From assembly GCF_014648855.1 (NCBI RefSeq), contig NZ_BMRX01000014.1, positions 176,001 to 240,000 of the forward strand: a stretch of 64,000 nt of DNA, in the 5' to 3' direction. The stretch is from Streptomyces parvulus. Its GTDB lineage: Bacteria; Actinomycetota; Actinomycetes; Streptomycetales; Streptomycetaceae. The stretch's first letter is position 1. Every line of letters starts with the position of its first letter. Shown here in pieces: positions 7,498 to 15,863 of the stretch. The notes below the pieces were generated by a model, which searched no databases, was not told the DNA's origin, and saw nothing but the letters and a program-made list of their open reading frames with translations. The translations under genes and the position numbers were made by a program.

Positions 7498-8421
7498 CTA
7501 GGCCCGCGGTGGGTGGTGCAGGCCCAGGTTCTCGTAGATCTCCAGCGTCGCCGTGGAGTTGTTCAGCGTGATGAAGTGCAGTCCGGGAACACCCTCGTCC
7601 AGCAGTCGCGCGCAGAACTCCGTGGCGAACTCGATGCCAATGGAGCGTACAGCCGCCGGATCGTCCTTGGCTGTGAGGATCCGCTCTTTCAGCTCCGGCG
7701 GGAACGCGGCGTTGCTCAGCTTCGGCAACCTCTCCAGCATCTTCACACTGGTCACCGGCATGACCTCGGGGATGACGGGGGTCTCGCAGCCCGCCGTGTC
7801 GACCCGGTCGCGCAGCCGGAGGTAGGAGTCCGCCTGGAAGAACATCTGCGTGATCGCGTAGTCGGCGCCGGCCCGGCACTTGTCCACGAAGTGCCGGACG
7901 TCCGCGTCCCAGTCCGCGGAGCGCGGGTGCATCTCCGGGAAGGCCGCGACACCGACGCAGAAGTCGCCCGACTCCTTGATGAGCCGGACCAGTTCGGCCG
8001 CGTAGGTCAGGCCCTCCGGGTGGGCGATCCAGTCGGCCGCCGGATCGCCGGGCGGGTCGCCGCGCACGGCGAGCATGTTGCGGATCCCGGCGTCGGCGTA
8101 CTGGCCGATGATGTTGCGCAGCTCGGCGACGGAGTGGTCGACGGCGGTGAGGTGGGCCACCGGGGTCAGTGTCGTGTCGGCGACGATCTGCTCGGTCTCG
8201 CGGACCGTGCCCGCGCGGGTGGAACCGCCGGCGCCGTAGGTCACGGAGACGAAGTCCGGCGCCACCGCCTCCACCCGCCGCAGCGCGTTCCACAGGTTCT
8301 TCTCGCCCTTGGGCGTCTTCGGCGCCGAGAACTCGAACGAGTACGTCGTCTTGCCGGTGGCGAGGATGTCGCGCACCGTGCGGGCGCGGTCAGTCCTCGT
8401 GCTTGCGGTTCCGAGGGCCAT
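7498..8421 (-). CDS. metF: 5,10-methylenetetrahydrofolate reductase
   Basis: A 307-residue cytosolic flavoenzyme that reduces 5,10-methylene-THF to 5-methyl-THF for methionine synthesis. Family motifs are present: FEFSAPKTPKGEKNLW with the catalytic Glu of the FEFFPP-like N-terminus, VTYGAGGSTR, AHLTAVDHS, NMLAVRGDPPG and ADYAITQMFF with the FAD/NADH site, and EVMPVTS. Length matches MetF (about 300). The start is ATG 8421: a TAACCT -10 lies 6 nt before it, so it appears leaderless. The mycobacterial metF-like gene Rv2172c sits in the same neighbourhood. The upstream gap holds an inverted repeat (8493-8509) that may be an operator. Confidence 0.95.
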   Translation of the reverse strand: MALGTASTRTDRARTVRDILATGKTTYSFEFSAPKTPKGEKNLWNALRRVEAVAPDFVSVTYGAGGSTRAGTVRETEQIVADTTLTPVAHLTAVDHSVAELRNIIGQYADAGIRNMLAVRGDPPGDPAADWIAHPEGLTYAAELVRLIKESGDFCVGVAAFPEMHPRSADWDADVRHFVDKCRAGADYAITQMFFQADSYLRLRDRVDTAGCETPVIPEVMPVTSVKMLERLPKLSNAAFPPELKERILTAKDDPAAVRSIGIEFATEFCARLLDEGVPGLHFITLNNSTATLEIYENLGLHHPPRA

Positions 8422-8427
8422 ACGGGC

Positions 8428-8433
8428 AGGTTA
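8428..8433 (-). promoter_or_regulatory. -10 element of metF, leaderless
   Basis: Read on the minus strand, TAACCT lies 6 nt before the metF ATG. There is no Shine-Dalgarno sequence in the remaining space. Confidence 0.5.
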
Positions 8434-8492
8434 GCCAGGGGGCGGCGGTGACCCAACCGGATGCGGGATATTTGTCCGCATTGTCGATTTGT

Positions 8493-8509
8493 TGTCCACC
8501 CATTGGACA
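8493..8509. promoter_or_regulatory. Inverted repeat upstream of metF
   Basis: TGTCCA (8493-8498) and TGGACA (8504-8509) are separated by 5 nt. The repeat lies 60-75 nt upstream of the metF -10 in the gap behind thiE, a position suited to a transcriptional operator. I do not recognise the motif. Confidence 0.35.
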
Positions 8510-8557
8510 CATGCCTTCGGCATCCGTTTCCCCGCCCGTACCTGCGCCGACACCCCG

Positions 8558-9217
8558 CTACGCCTGCCGGAGCCGCTTGGCGAACTCGGCCGCGGCCGCG
8601 CCCGGATCCTCCGCCGCCGTGATCGCGCGGACGACGACGGCCCGCCGGGCGCCCGCCTCCAGCACCTCGTCGAGGTTGCCGAGGTCGATGCCGCCGATGG
8701 CGAACCAGGGGCGCTCGGTGCCCAGGGACGCGGTGTGGCGCACCAGGTCGAGGCCGGGCGCGTGGCGGCCGGGCTTGGTGGGGGTGGGCCAGCAGGGGCC
8801 GGTGCAGAAGTAGTCCACACCGTCCTGGACGGCGGCCGCGGCGGCCTCGGACGCGGCGTGCGTGGAGCGGCCGACGAGGACGTCGCCGCCGAGGATCGCC
8901 CGGGCGGCCGGGACCGGGAGGTCGCCCTGGCCGAGGTGCAGCACGTCGGCCCGGGCGGCGTGCGCGACGTCCGCGCGGTCGTTGACCGCGAGGAGCTTGC
9001 CGTGCCGGGCGCAGGCGTCGGCGAAGACGGCCAGGTGCTCCAGCTCCTCGGCGGCCTCCATGCCCTTGTCGCGCAGCTGCACGATGTCGACGCCGCCGGC
9101 CAGCACGGCGTCCAGGAACTCGGGCAGGTCGCCCTGGCTCCGGCGGGCGTCCGTGCACAGGTAGAGCCGGGCGTCGGCGAGCCGGGCGCGGGCGGTGGTC
9201 GGAGCGGTGTCGGGCAT
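8558..9217 (-). CDS. thiE: Thiamine-phosphate synthase
   Basis: A 219-residue TIM-barrel enzyme that joins HMP-pyrophosphate with thiazole phosphate to give thiamine monophosphate. Recognisable: ARLYLCTD at the N-terminus, GGVDIVQLRDKGM (substrate Gln, Arg and Lys), KLLAVNDRADVA, ADVLHLGQGDLP, LVGRSTHA, VDYFCTGPCWPTPTK and FAIGGI. ATG 9217 is used because GGGGGA lies just upstream; a longer frame to 9280 is not supported. It is separate from and antiparallel to the thiOSG operon, and no TPP riboswitch was found in front of it. Confidence 0.95.
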   Translation of the reverse strand: MPDTAPTTARARLADARLYLCTDARRSQGDLPEFLDAVLAGGVDIVQLRDKGMEAAEELEHLAVFADACARHGKLLAVNDRADVAHAARADVLHLGQGDLPVPAARAILGGDVLVGRSTHAASEAAAAAVQDGVDYFCTGPCWPTPTKPGRHAPGLDLVRHTASLGTERPWFAIGGIDLGNLDEVLEAGARRAVVVRAITAAEDPGAAAAEFAKRLRQA

Positions 9218-9333
9218 GCGGGTGTCCCCCCTTGTCGGTCGGTGGCGCGGGCCCGTGCGGGCGGCACGGCCGCGTGGCACACGGGCCGCGGACCGTGCCG
9301 GTCGCGCGGCCCGTGCGCCGGGCGGTGGGTCGG

Positions 9334-9699
9334 TCAGACGGCGAGCGCCTGGGCGCGGCGCTTCACCTCCGTACCGCGGTTCTCACTCAGGGCCTGGGCC
9401 GGGGTGCCGGGCAGGCTCGGGTCGGGGGTGAAGAGCCATTCCAGCATCTCCTCGGGCGAGAAGCCGTCGTCCCGCAGCAGCGTCAGGGTCCCGACCAGGC
9501 CCTTGACGACCTTGTCCTCGTCGATGAAGGCCGCGGGGATGTGCAGCGCGCGGTTCTCACCCCGGCGGACGGCGATGAGCTGGCCTTCCTTGATCAGCTG
9601 GCGTACGCGGGTCACCTCGACACCGAGCTTCTCGGCGATGTCGGGAACGGTGAGCCAGGCAGGCACGAGAGCATCGGTCTTTGCGTCAATCTCGGTCAC
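9334..9699 (-). CDS. Rv2175c-family DNA-binding protein
   Basis: A 121-residue protein with a winged or MerR-like helix-turn-helix (WLTVPDIAEKLGVEVTRVRQ, about residues 15-34) and a C-terminal half with ENRALHIPAAFID and GFSPEEMLEWLFTPDPSLPGTP, as in M. tuberculosis Rv2175c. In that organism Rv2175c is a DNA-binding substrate of the adjacent kinase PknL, phosphorylated near the N-terminus. A PASTA kinase gene lies 4.2 kb downstream here, and the TDAL segment at the N-terminus has threonines that could play the same role. GTG 9699 abuts GGAGAG without normal spacing, so the exact start is uncertain. Confidence 0.85.
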   Translation of the reverse strand: MTEIDAKTDALVPAWLTVPDIAEKLGVEVTRVRQLIKEGQLIAVRRGENRALHIPAAFIDEDKVVKGLVGTLTLLRDDGFSPEEMLEWLFTPDPSLPGTPAQALSENRGTEVKRRAQALAV

Positions 9700-9756
9700 C
9701 TCTCCAGCCTGCCATCTGCCACCGACAGGAGGAAGCCGGACCCGTCCCGCCCGGTC

Positions 9757-11028
9757 CTAGGCGGTCGCCGCCTTGAGGGGCCTGGCGGGGTCGGCCAGCA
9801 GCACCGGGTCCAGCACCGTGCCCGCCTGGATCAGGCGTCTGCCCTGCGCCAGGTCGCGCGGGCGGCCCACCGCCAGGAGGGCCACCAGGCGCCCCTCGCG
9901 CAGCCAGCAGGCCGTCCACGCCGGGCCCCCGGGGTCGCCGCGCCACAGGACGGGGTCGGCGTCCGTGTGGTGGCCGGCGTACTGGACGAAGCGGCCGAAC
10001 TGCTCGGACCAGAAGTACGGCACCGGGTCGTAGGCGGCCGGGGCCTCGCCCGCGGGGGCGCCGACGATGTCGGCGGCGACCGTGCGGGGGCCCTGGAGGG
10101 CGTTGTCCCAGTGGTGCACCAGCAGCCGCTCGCCGTAGCGGGCGGAGGGGAAGGAGGCGCAGTCGCCGACCGCGTGGACGTCCGGTACCGAGGTGCGCAG
10201 CCGGTCGTCGGCCAGGACCTCGCCGTGGGCGCCGAGGGCGATCCCGGAACCGGCGAGCCACGCGGTGGAGGGGCGGGCGCCGATGCCGACGACGACCGCG
10301 TCGGCGGGCAGCCGGGTGCCGTCGTCCAGGACGACCCGCAGGGGCTCGCCGCGGTCGGCGGGCTCGACCCGCTCCACGCGCGCGTGCGTGCGCAGTGCGG
10401 CGCCCGCGTCGGCGTACCAGGACGTCATCGGCGCGGCGACCTCGGCGGGCAGCGCGTCCGCGAGGGGCCGGTCGGCGGCCTCCACCACGGTCACCGCGCA
10501 GCCGGCCTCGCGCGCGGCGGTGGCGAACTCGGCGCCGATCCAGCCCGCGCCGACGACGACGATGCCGTGCCGGCGGGCGAGTACCGGGCGCAGCCGCTCG
10601 GCGTCGTCCAGCGTGCGCAGCAGGTGGACGCCGGGCACGCCGTCGGTGCCGGGGAGCCGGACCGGTTCGGCGCCGGTGGCGAGGACCAGGGCGTCGTACG
10701 GCACGGGTCCCTCGGAGGTGTCGAGGAGGTGTGCGCCGGGGCGGACGCCCAGGGCCTCGCAGCCGAGCCGCAGGGTGATGCCGAGCGCCTCGAAGTCGAC
10801 GTCGAAGGCGGAGCCCTCGGCCGTGCCGAGCAGGACGGCCTTGGACAGCGGGGGCCGGTCGTAGGGCTGGTGGGGTTCGGCGCCGATCAGGGTCAGGGCG
10901 CCGGTGTACCCCTGCTCGCGCAGGGCGACGGCGGTCTGCACGCCCGCCATGCCGGCGCCCACCACGACCACGCGGCGCCCGTCGCCCGCCGCCGGTTCCG
11001 GTCCCCGTTCCCGCGTCTGCTCGCTCAC
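9757..11028 (-). CDS. NAD(P)/FAD-dependent oxidoreductase, ferredoxin/rubredoxin reductase type
   Basis: A 423-residue two-dinucleotide-fold flavoprotein. The FAD motif is VVVVGAGMAGVQTAVALREQ (about residues 20-39), followed by PYDRPPLSK. The central NAD(P) motif is IVVVGAGWIGAEFATAAREAG, and the DVHAVGDCASF motif near residue 290 closes the FAD site. The architecture matches ferredoxin reductases that serve P450s or dioxygenases (BphA4-like). No ferredoxin or oxygenase gene is adjacent, so its partner is unknown. It lies 57 nt upstream of the Rv2175c-type gene on the same strand. Confidence 0.85.
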   Translation of the reverse strand: MSEQTRERGPEPAAGDGRRVVVVGAGMAGVQTAVALREQGYTGALTLIGAEPHQPYDRPPLSKAVLLGTAEGSAFDVDFEALGITLRLGCEALGVRPGAHLLDTSEGPVPYDALVLATGAEPVRLPGTDGVPGVHLLRTLDDAERLRPVLARRHGIVVVGAGWIGAEFATAAREAGCAVTVVEAADRPLADALPAEVAAPMTSWYADAGAALRTHARVERVEPADRGEPLRVVLDDGTRLPADAVVVGIGARPSTAWLAGSGIALGAHGEVLADDRLRTSVPDVHAVGDCASFPSARYGERLLVHHWDNALQGPRTVAADIVGAPAGEAPAAYDPVPYFWSEQFGRFVQYAGHHTDADPVLWRGDPGGPAWTACWLREGRLVALLAVGRPRDLAQGRRLIQAGTVLDPVLLADPARPLKAATA

Positions 11029-11060
11029 CTGATCACCTTAGCCACCTGACAAATTGTCAG

Positions 11061-11411
11061 TCAGCGTCCGTGCACCGTGACCTGCTCCACAACGCTCGTG
11101 CCGCGGCCGGGGCGCGACTCCCACTCCCAGCTCTCCTCCAGGCGCACCCGCCCGTCCGGCAGCTCCACCACGGCCGACACGCAGTGCCCGGACGCCGTGC
11201 CGCCGTCGGTCCCGAGCTGCACGTACCGGAAGTCGAGCCGGTCGCCCGCCCGGGTGCCCACCAGGTACCCGCGGACGATGTCGCCGCCCGCGTAGTCGGC
11301 CCAGACCACGCCGTCCCGCTCGTGGTACGCGAACCGGGTGCGGGCGCCCACCTGGCCGGGGGCCTGGTCGGCGACGGGGGCGAGGACGAGACCGTCGAGT
11401 GAACGGGGCAC
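11061..11411 (-). CDS. Small conserved protein often mislabelled N-acetylglutamate synthase
   Basis: A 116-residue protein. The pattern FAYHERDGVVWADYAGGDIV, GYLVG, LDFRYVQLG, SGHCVS and RLEESWEWES is that of a small beta-rich family frequently annotated as N-acetylglutamate synthase, although it has no GNAT or kinase fold features. Start GTG 11411 has AAGGGAG about 8 nt upstream. It is divergent from the thiamine operon and follows the flavoprotein gene on its own strand by 32 nt. A lipocalin-like binding fold is only a guess. Confidence 0.7.
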   Translation of the reverse strand: MPRSLDGLVLAPVADQAPGQVGARTRFAYHERDGVVWADYAGGDIVRGYLVGTRAGDRLDFRYVQLGTDGGTASGHCVSAVVELPDGRVRLEESWEWESRPGRGTSVVEQVTVHGR

Positions 11412-11425
11412 GGCGGGAGGCTCCC

Positions 11426-11455
11426 TTACGAGTGCGAGGCGCTGCGGGCTAGGCT
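11426..11455 (+). promoter_or_regulatory. Promoter of the thiOSG operon
   Basis: TTACGA (11426-11431) and TAGGCT (11450-11455) are 18 nt apart, with the -10 about 20 nt before the TPP riboswitch, so the aptamer would be near the 5' end of the RNA. The -35 is a weak match. Confidence 0.5.
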
Positions 11456-11472
11456 GGCCAACGTAAAGCACT

Positions 11473-11560
11473 CGCGGGAGCCCGGCGCACCGGGCTGAGA
11501 GGGAGGCTGGCGGCCTCCGACCGTACGAACCTGATCCGGGTCATGCCGGCGAAGGGAGGG
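11473..11560 (+). promoter_or_regulatory. TPP riboswitch (THI element)
   Basis: The conserved core is present: GGGCTGAGAGGG (about 11502-11513), the variable P3 arm, then GACCGTACGAACCTGATC and CGGGTCATGCCGGCGAAGGGAG, the last given in two pieces because it closes P4/P5 and P1. The 3' arm contains the purine-rich ribosome-binding site of thiO, so TPP binding would be expected to block translation of thiO-thiS-thiG. Confidence 0.95.
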
Positions 11561-11571
11561 GCTGGACGCCC

Positions 11572-12801
11572 ATGCCGTCCTCGACACACAGCTCGTCACA
11601 CGGCTCGTCGCCAGAGAGCTCGTCCGCGCACACCGTGTCCCGCAGGCCCGACGTCCTCGTGGTGGGCGGCGGCGTCATCGGCCTGGTCACCGCCTGGCGG
11701 GTCGCGCAGCGCGGGCTCGTCACCGCCGTGGTGGACCCCGAGCCGGGCGGCGGGGCGGCGCAGGTGGCGGCCGGGATGCTGGCCGCGGTCACGGAGCTGC
11801 ACTACGGCGAGCAGACGCTGCTCGCGCTGAACCTCGCCTCGGCCCGCCGGTACCCGGAGTTCGCGGCCGAGCTGACCGACGTCACCGGTCACGACCTCGG
11901 CTACCGGCGCTGCGGCACCCTCGCCGTCGCGCTGGACGCCGACGACCGGGCCCACCTGCGCGAGCTGCACGCCCTCCAGCAGCGCTCCGGCCTGGAGTCC
12001 GAGTGGCTCACGGGGCGCGAGTGCCGACGCCTGGAGCCGATGCTCGCGCCGGGCGTGCGCGGCGGCCTGCGGGTGGACGGCGACCACCAGATCGACCCCC
12101 GGCGCCTCACCCACGCGCTGGTCGCCGCCTGTGAGCGGGCGGGCGTGGTCTTCCACCGCGTGTGGGCCGACCGGCTCACCGTCGGGCACGGGGAGCGGGC
12201 CACGGGGGTCGTCACCGCCGACGGCACCGCGCTGGAGGCCGGGCAGGTGGTGCTGGCCGGGGGGAGCCTGAGCGGCCGGCTCGAGGGCGTGCCGGACGCC
12301 GTACTGCCGCCGGTGCGGCCGGTGAAGGGGCAGGTGCTGCGGCTGAAGATGCCGCGCACACACGGGCCGCTGCTGAACCGCACCGTGCGCGCGGTGGTGC
12401 GCGGCAACCCCGTCTACCTGGTGCCCCGGGAGAGCGGCGAGCTGGTGGTCGGCGCCACCAGCGAGGAGCTGGGCTGGGACACGACGGTGACCGCGGGCGG
12501 GGTCTACGAGCTGCTGCGCGACGCCCACGAGCTGGTCCCCGGCATCACGGAGCTGCCCCTGACGGAGACCCGCGCGGGTCTGCGCCCCGGCTCGCCCGAC
12601 AACGCCCCGATGCTCGGCCCGACCGGCCTCGACGGGCTGCTGCTGGCCGCCGGGCACTACCGCAACGGCGTGCTGCTCACCCCCGTCACCGGCGACGCCA
12701 TGGCGCACGCCCTGACCACCGGGGAGCTGCCCGACGAGGCCCGCCCCTTCACCCCCCGGCGCTTCGACGCCGTCCCCGCACTCTCGGAGCGGTCCGCATG
12801 A
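11572..12801 (+). CDS. thiO: Glycine oxidase ThiO
   Basis: A 409-residue FAD enzyme that oxidises glycine to iminoacetic acid (dehydroglycine) for the thiazole moiety of thiamine. The FAD motif is DVLVVGGGVIGLVTAWRVAQ (about residues 27-46), followed by AAQVAAGMLAAVTE, and the C-terminal GLRPGSPDNAPMLGP and AGHYRNGVLLTPVTG match the DAO/ThiO family. ATG 11572 sits about 10 nt after the riboswitch's AGGGAGGGG. This gives a Ser/His-rich 20-residue extension; an internal GTG at 11635 is the alternative. The stop overlaps thiS as ATGA. Confidence 0.95.
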   Translation: MPSSTHSSSHGSSPESSSAHTVSRRPDVLVVGGGVIGLVTAWRVAQRGLVTAVVDPEPGGGAAQVAAGMLAAVTELHYGEQTLLALNLASARRYPEFAAELTDVTGHDLGYRRCGTLAVALDADDRAHLRELHALQQRSGLESEWLTGRECRRLEPMLAPGVRGGLRVDGDHQIDPRRLTHALVAACERAGVVFHRVWADRLTVGHGERATGVVTADGTALEAGQVVLAGGSLSGRLEGVPDAVLPPVRPVKGQVLRLKMPRTHGPLLNRTVRAVVRGNPVYLVPRESGELVVGATSEELGWDTTVTAGGVYELLRDAHELVPGITELPLTETRAGLRPGSPDNAPMLGPTGLDGLLLAAGHYRNGVLLTPVTGDAMAHALTTGELPDEARPFTPRRFDAVPALSERSA

Positions 12802-12998
12802 ACATCTCCGTCAACGGCGAGCCGCGCGAGGTGGCTCCCGGAACGGCCCTGGACACCGTGGTGGGCACGCTCACCGCCGCGCCGTCCGGAGTGGCCGCCG
12901 CCCTGAACGAGACCGTGGTCCCGCGCGCGCGGTGGTCCGCCACCGCGCTGGCCGACGGCGACCGCGTCGAGGTCCTCACCGCCGTACAAGGAGGCTGA
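12798..12998 (+). CDS. thiS: Sulfur carrier protein ThiS
   Basis: A 66-residue ubiquitin-like protein ending in the essential diglycine (AVQGG). It carries the sulfur, as C-terminal thiocarboxylate, used by ThiG to build the thiazole ring. The core NGEPREV and GDRVEVLTAVQGG is standard. It overlaps thiO by 4 nt (ATGA) and is 3 nt from thiG, so it is translationally coupled on both sides. The thiG ribosome-binding site (AAGGAGG) lies inside its last codons. Confidence 0.95.
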   Translation: MNISVNGEPREVAPGTALDTVVGTLTAAPSGVAAALNETVVPRARWSATALADGDRVEVLTAVQGG

Positions 12999-13001
12999 AC
13001 C

Positions 13002-13799
13002 ATGGCCGACGACCCCTTCGTCCTCGCCGGCACGTCCTACGCGTCGCGTCTGATCATGGGCACCGGCGGGGCGCCCAGCCTGGACGTGCTGGAACGCGCC
13101 CTGGTGGCCTCCGGCACCGAGCTGACCACCGTCGCGATGCGGCGCGTGAACGCCTCGGTGCACGGCTCCGTGCTGTCGGTGCTGGAGCGGCTCGGCATCC
13201 GGGTGCTGCCCAACACGGCGGGCTGTTTCACCGCCGGGGAGGCGGTGCTCACCGCCCGCCTCGCGCGCGAGGCGCTCGGCACGGACCTGGTGAAGCTGGA
13301 GGTCATCGCCGACGAGCGGTCCCTGCTGCCGGACCCGGTCGAGCTGCTGGACGCGGCGGAGACGCTGGTCGACGACGGGTTCACGGTGCTCCCCTACACC
13401 AACGACGACCCCGTCCTCGCGCGGAGGCTGGAGGACGTCGGGTGCGCCGCGATCATGCCGCTGGGCTCGCCCATCGGGTCCGGTCTCGGCATCCGCAACC
13501 CGCACAACTTCGAGCTGATCGTGGAGCACGCGCGCGTGCCGGTGATCCTGGACGCGGGGGCCGGTACGGCGTCGGACGTGACGCTGGCGATGGAGCTGGG
13601 GTGCGCGGGCGTGATGCTGGCCTCGGCGGTCACGCGGGCGCAGGAGCCGGTGCTGATGGCGTCCGCCATGCGGGCGGGCGTGGAGGCCGGGCGGCTGGCG
13701 CGGCTGGCGGGGCGCATCCCGCGGCGGCACTTCGCCTCGGCGTCGTCTCCGGCGGACGGGCTGGCCGCGCTCGACCCGGAGCGGCCCGCCTTCCAGTGA
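13002..13799 (+). CDS. thiG: Thiazole synthase
   Basis: A 265-residue TIM barrel that condenses deoxyxylulose phosphate, dehydroglycine and ThiS thiocarboxylate into thiazole phosphate. Signature segments: SRLIMGTGG, TTVAMRR, LPNTAGCFTAGEAVLTA, VKLEVIADE with the Schiff-base Lys region, IMPLGSPIGSGLGIRN and VILDAGAGTASDVTLAMELG. It ends the riboswitch-controlled thiOSG operon; the thiF or moeB-type activating enzyme is not in the window. The next gene starts 99 nt later from its own promoter. Confidence 0.96.
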   Translation: MADDPFVLAGTSYASRLIMGTGGAPSLDVLERALVASGTELTTVAMRRVNASVHGSVLSVLERLGIRVLPNTAGCFTAGEAVLTARLAREALGTDLVKLEVIADERSLLPDPVELLDAAETLVDDGFTVLPYTNDDPVLARRLEDVGCAAIMPLGSPIGSGLGIRNPHNFELIVEHARVPVILDAGAGTASDVTLAMELGCAGVMLASAVTRAQEPVLMASAMRAGVEAGRLARLAGRIPRRHFASASSPADGLAALDPERPAFQ

Positions 13800-13885
13800 G
13801 CCGGCCGCGTGTCACGTGCGTCACAGGTGCGCTGCAGTACCGCCCCGGTGGCGGGCGGCGAACGCGGGGTGTCGGTCGTGGCTCG

Positions 13886-13891
13886 TACACT
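13886..13891 (+). promoter_or_regulatory. -10 element of PASTA kinase gene, leaderless
   Basis: TACACT is exactly 7 nt before GTG 13899, indicating a leaderless transcript and fixing the start codon. Confidence 0.55.
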
Positions 13892-13898
13892 CGCCTGC

Positions 13899-15863
13899 GT
13901 GGACACGACCCTTCAGGACCCCCTCGTCGGGCAGGTGCTCGACGGCCGGTACCGCGTCGAGGCGCGGATCGCGGTCGGCGGGATGGCCACGGTCTACCGG
14001 GCCGTGGACACCCGCCTGGACCGCGTGCTCGCGCTGAAGGTGATGCACCCGGCGCTCGCGACCGACGCCGGATTCGTCGAGCGGTTCATCCGCGAGGCCA
14101 AGTCGGTGGCCCGCCTCGACCACCCCAATGTCGTCCAGGTCTTCGACCAGGGGGCCGACGGGGCGTACGTGTACCTGGCGATGGAGTACGTGGCCGGCTG
14201 CACCGTCCGTGACGTGCTGCGCGAGCGCGGGGCGCTGCGGCCGCGTGCCGCGCTGGACATCCTGGAGCCGGTGCTGGCCGCGCTCGGCGCCGCGCACCGG
14301 GCGGGGTTCGTGCACCGCGACATGAAGCCGGAGAACGTGCTGATCGGGGACGACGGCCGGGTCAAGGTCGCCGACTTCGGCCTGGTCCGCTCGGTGGACA
14401 CCGTCACCAGCACCACGGGGGCCGTCCTCGGCACCGTCTCCTACCTGGCGCCCGAGCAGGTCGAGCACGGCTCCCCCGACCCCAGGGTCGACGTGTACGC
14501 GTGCGGTGTGGTGCTCTACGAGATGCTGACCGGCGGCAAGCCGCACGAGGGGGACTCGGCGGCGGTGGTGCTCTACAAGCACCTCCACGAGGACGTGCCC
14601 CCGCCGTCCGCCGCGGTGCCCGGCCTGGCGTACGAGCTGGACGAGCTGGTCGCCGCCGCCACCGCGCGCAACCCGGAGATCCGGCCGTACGACGCCGTGG
14701 CCCTGCTCGCGCGCGCCCGCGATACGCGCGCCGCCCTCAGCGAGGAGCAGCTCGACGCGGTGCCGCCGCAGGCGCTCGGTACGGAGCACGGCGACCGGGG
14801 CAGCCACGACCATCACGACAACGCGGAGGACCGCACCAGCGTGATCCCGCGTTCGCTGACGGTGCCGCGTCCGCTGCCGGTCGACGGGGACGAGTTCGGC
14901 GACGCGGGCGACGGAGTGCAGCGCACCAGCCGGCTGGCGTCACCGCCGCCGGACCCGCCCCGGCGCCGGGGGCCCGGGGTGCGGCGCGGCCCGCTGGCGG
15001 TCGTCGTGGCCGTCCTGCTGGTGCTCGGCCTGGGCACCGGCATCTGGTACATCAACTCCGGCCAGTTCACCAAGGTGCCGCCACTGCTGTCGAAGACCGA
15101 GGCGGAGGCCCGCGACCGGCTGGAGGACACCGGGCTGGACGTCGGCAAGGTGCGGCACGCGCACAGCGACACCGTGGACCGCGGCCGGATCATCAGCACC
15201 GACCCCGGCGTGGGCTCCCGGATCCGGAAGAACGACTCCGTGTCGTTCACGGTCTCCGGCGGCCCCGACACGGTGAAGCTGCCGGACCTGGAGGGATACC
15301 GGCTGGACCGGGCCCGGACACTGCTGAAGGACGAGGGGCTGGAGCCCGGCATGGTCACCCGCGCGTTCAGCGACGGGGTGCCGAAGGGCTTCGTGATCTC
15401 CACCAAGCCCGCGTCGGGCACCACGGTACGCGGCGGTTCGGCGGTCGCCCTCGTGGTCAGCAAGGGCAGCCCGGTGGACGTCCCCGACGTCACCGGCGAC
15501 GCCCTGGAGGACGCCCGGACCGAGCTGCGGGAGGCCGGCCTGGAGGTGAGGGTCGCCGAGGAGCGGGTGAACTCCGAGCACGACAGCGGCCAGGTCGCCC
15601 GGCAGACCCCGGACCCCGGCAGCCGTGCCGCCGAGGGCGACACGGTGACGCTCACGGTGTCCAAGGGCCCCCGGCAGATCGAGGTCCCGGACGTGGTCGG
15701 GGACAGCGTGGACGACGCCAAGCGGAAGCTGACGGACGCCGGGTTCCGTGTGGACGAGGACCGCGGGCTGCTCGGGCTGTTCGGCGACACCGTGAAGGAG
15801 CAGTCCGTGGACGGCGGGGACACCGCCGCCGAGGGCTCCACCGTCACGATCACCATCCGATGA
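13899..15863 (+). CDS. PASTA-domain Ser/Thr protein kinase (PknB/PknL type)
   Basis: A 654-residue membrane kinase. The kinase domain is complete: glycine loop IAVGGMATVYR, catalytic Lys47 (LALKVMHP), HRDMKPENV, DFG in VKVADFGLVRS, activation-loop threonines (TVTSTTG) and LAPEQ. A linker leads to one membrane helix at about residues 366-384 (VVVAVLLVLGLGTGIWYI). Four extracellular PASTA repeats follow, each with VPDV or LPDL openings and TVxLxVSxG endings, presumed to sense peptidoglycan or lipid II. In Mycobacterium and Corynebacterium the equivalent position holds PknL, next to Rv2175c and the DAHP synthase gene. GTG 13899 is chosen from the leaderless promoter. The stop overlaps the next gene as ATGA. 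Confidence 0.92.
   Translation: MDTTLQDPLVGQVLDGRYRVEARIAVGGMATVYRAVDTRLDRVLALKVMHPALATDAGFVERFIREAKSVARLDHPNVVQVFDQGADGAYVYLAMEYVAGCTVRDVLRERGALRPRAALDILEPVLAALGAAHRAGFVHRDMKPENVLIGDDGRVKVADFGLVRSVDTVTSTTGAVLGTVSYLAPEQVEHGSPDPRVDVYACGVVLYEMLTGGKPHEGDSAAVVLYKHLHEDVPPPSAAVPGLAYELDELVAAATARNPEIRPYDAVALLARARDTRAALSEEQLDAVPPQALGTEHGDRGSHDHHDNAEDRTSVIPRSLTVPRPLPVDGDEFGDAGDGVQRTSRLASPPPDPPRRRGPGVRRGPLAVVVAVLLVLGLGTGIWYINSGQFTKVPPLLSKTEAEARDRLEDTGLDVGKVRHAHSDTVDRGRIISTDPGVGSRIRKNDSVSFTVSGGPDTVKLPDLEGYRLDRARTLLKDEGLEPGMVTRAFSDGVPKGFVISTKPASGTTVRGGSAVALVVSKGSPVDVPDVTGDALEDARTELREAGLEVRVAEERVNSEHDSGQVARQTPDPGSRAAEGDTVTLTVSKGPRQIEVPDVVGDSVDDAKRKLTDAGFRVDEDRGLLGLFGDTVKEQSVDGGDTAAEGSTVTITIR

Noticed and set aside
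8422..8557. SAM or cobalamin riboswitch before metF
   Set aside because: No conserved aptamer sequences, and the promoter geometry is leaderless.
9218..9333. Second TPP riboswitch before thiE
   Set aside because: The CTGAGA and the CCTGATC-type core are absent.
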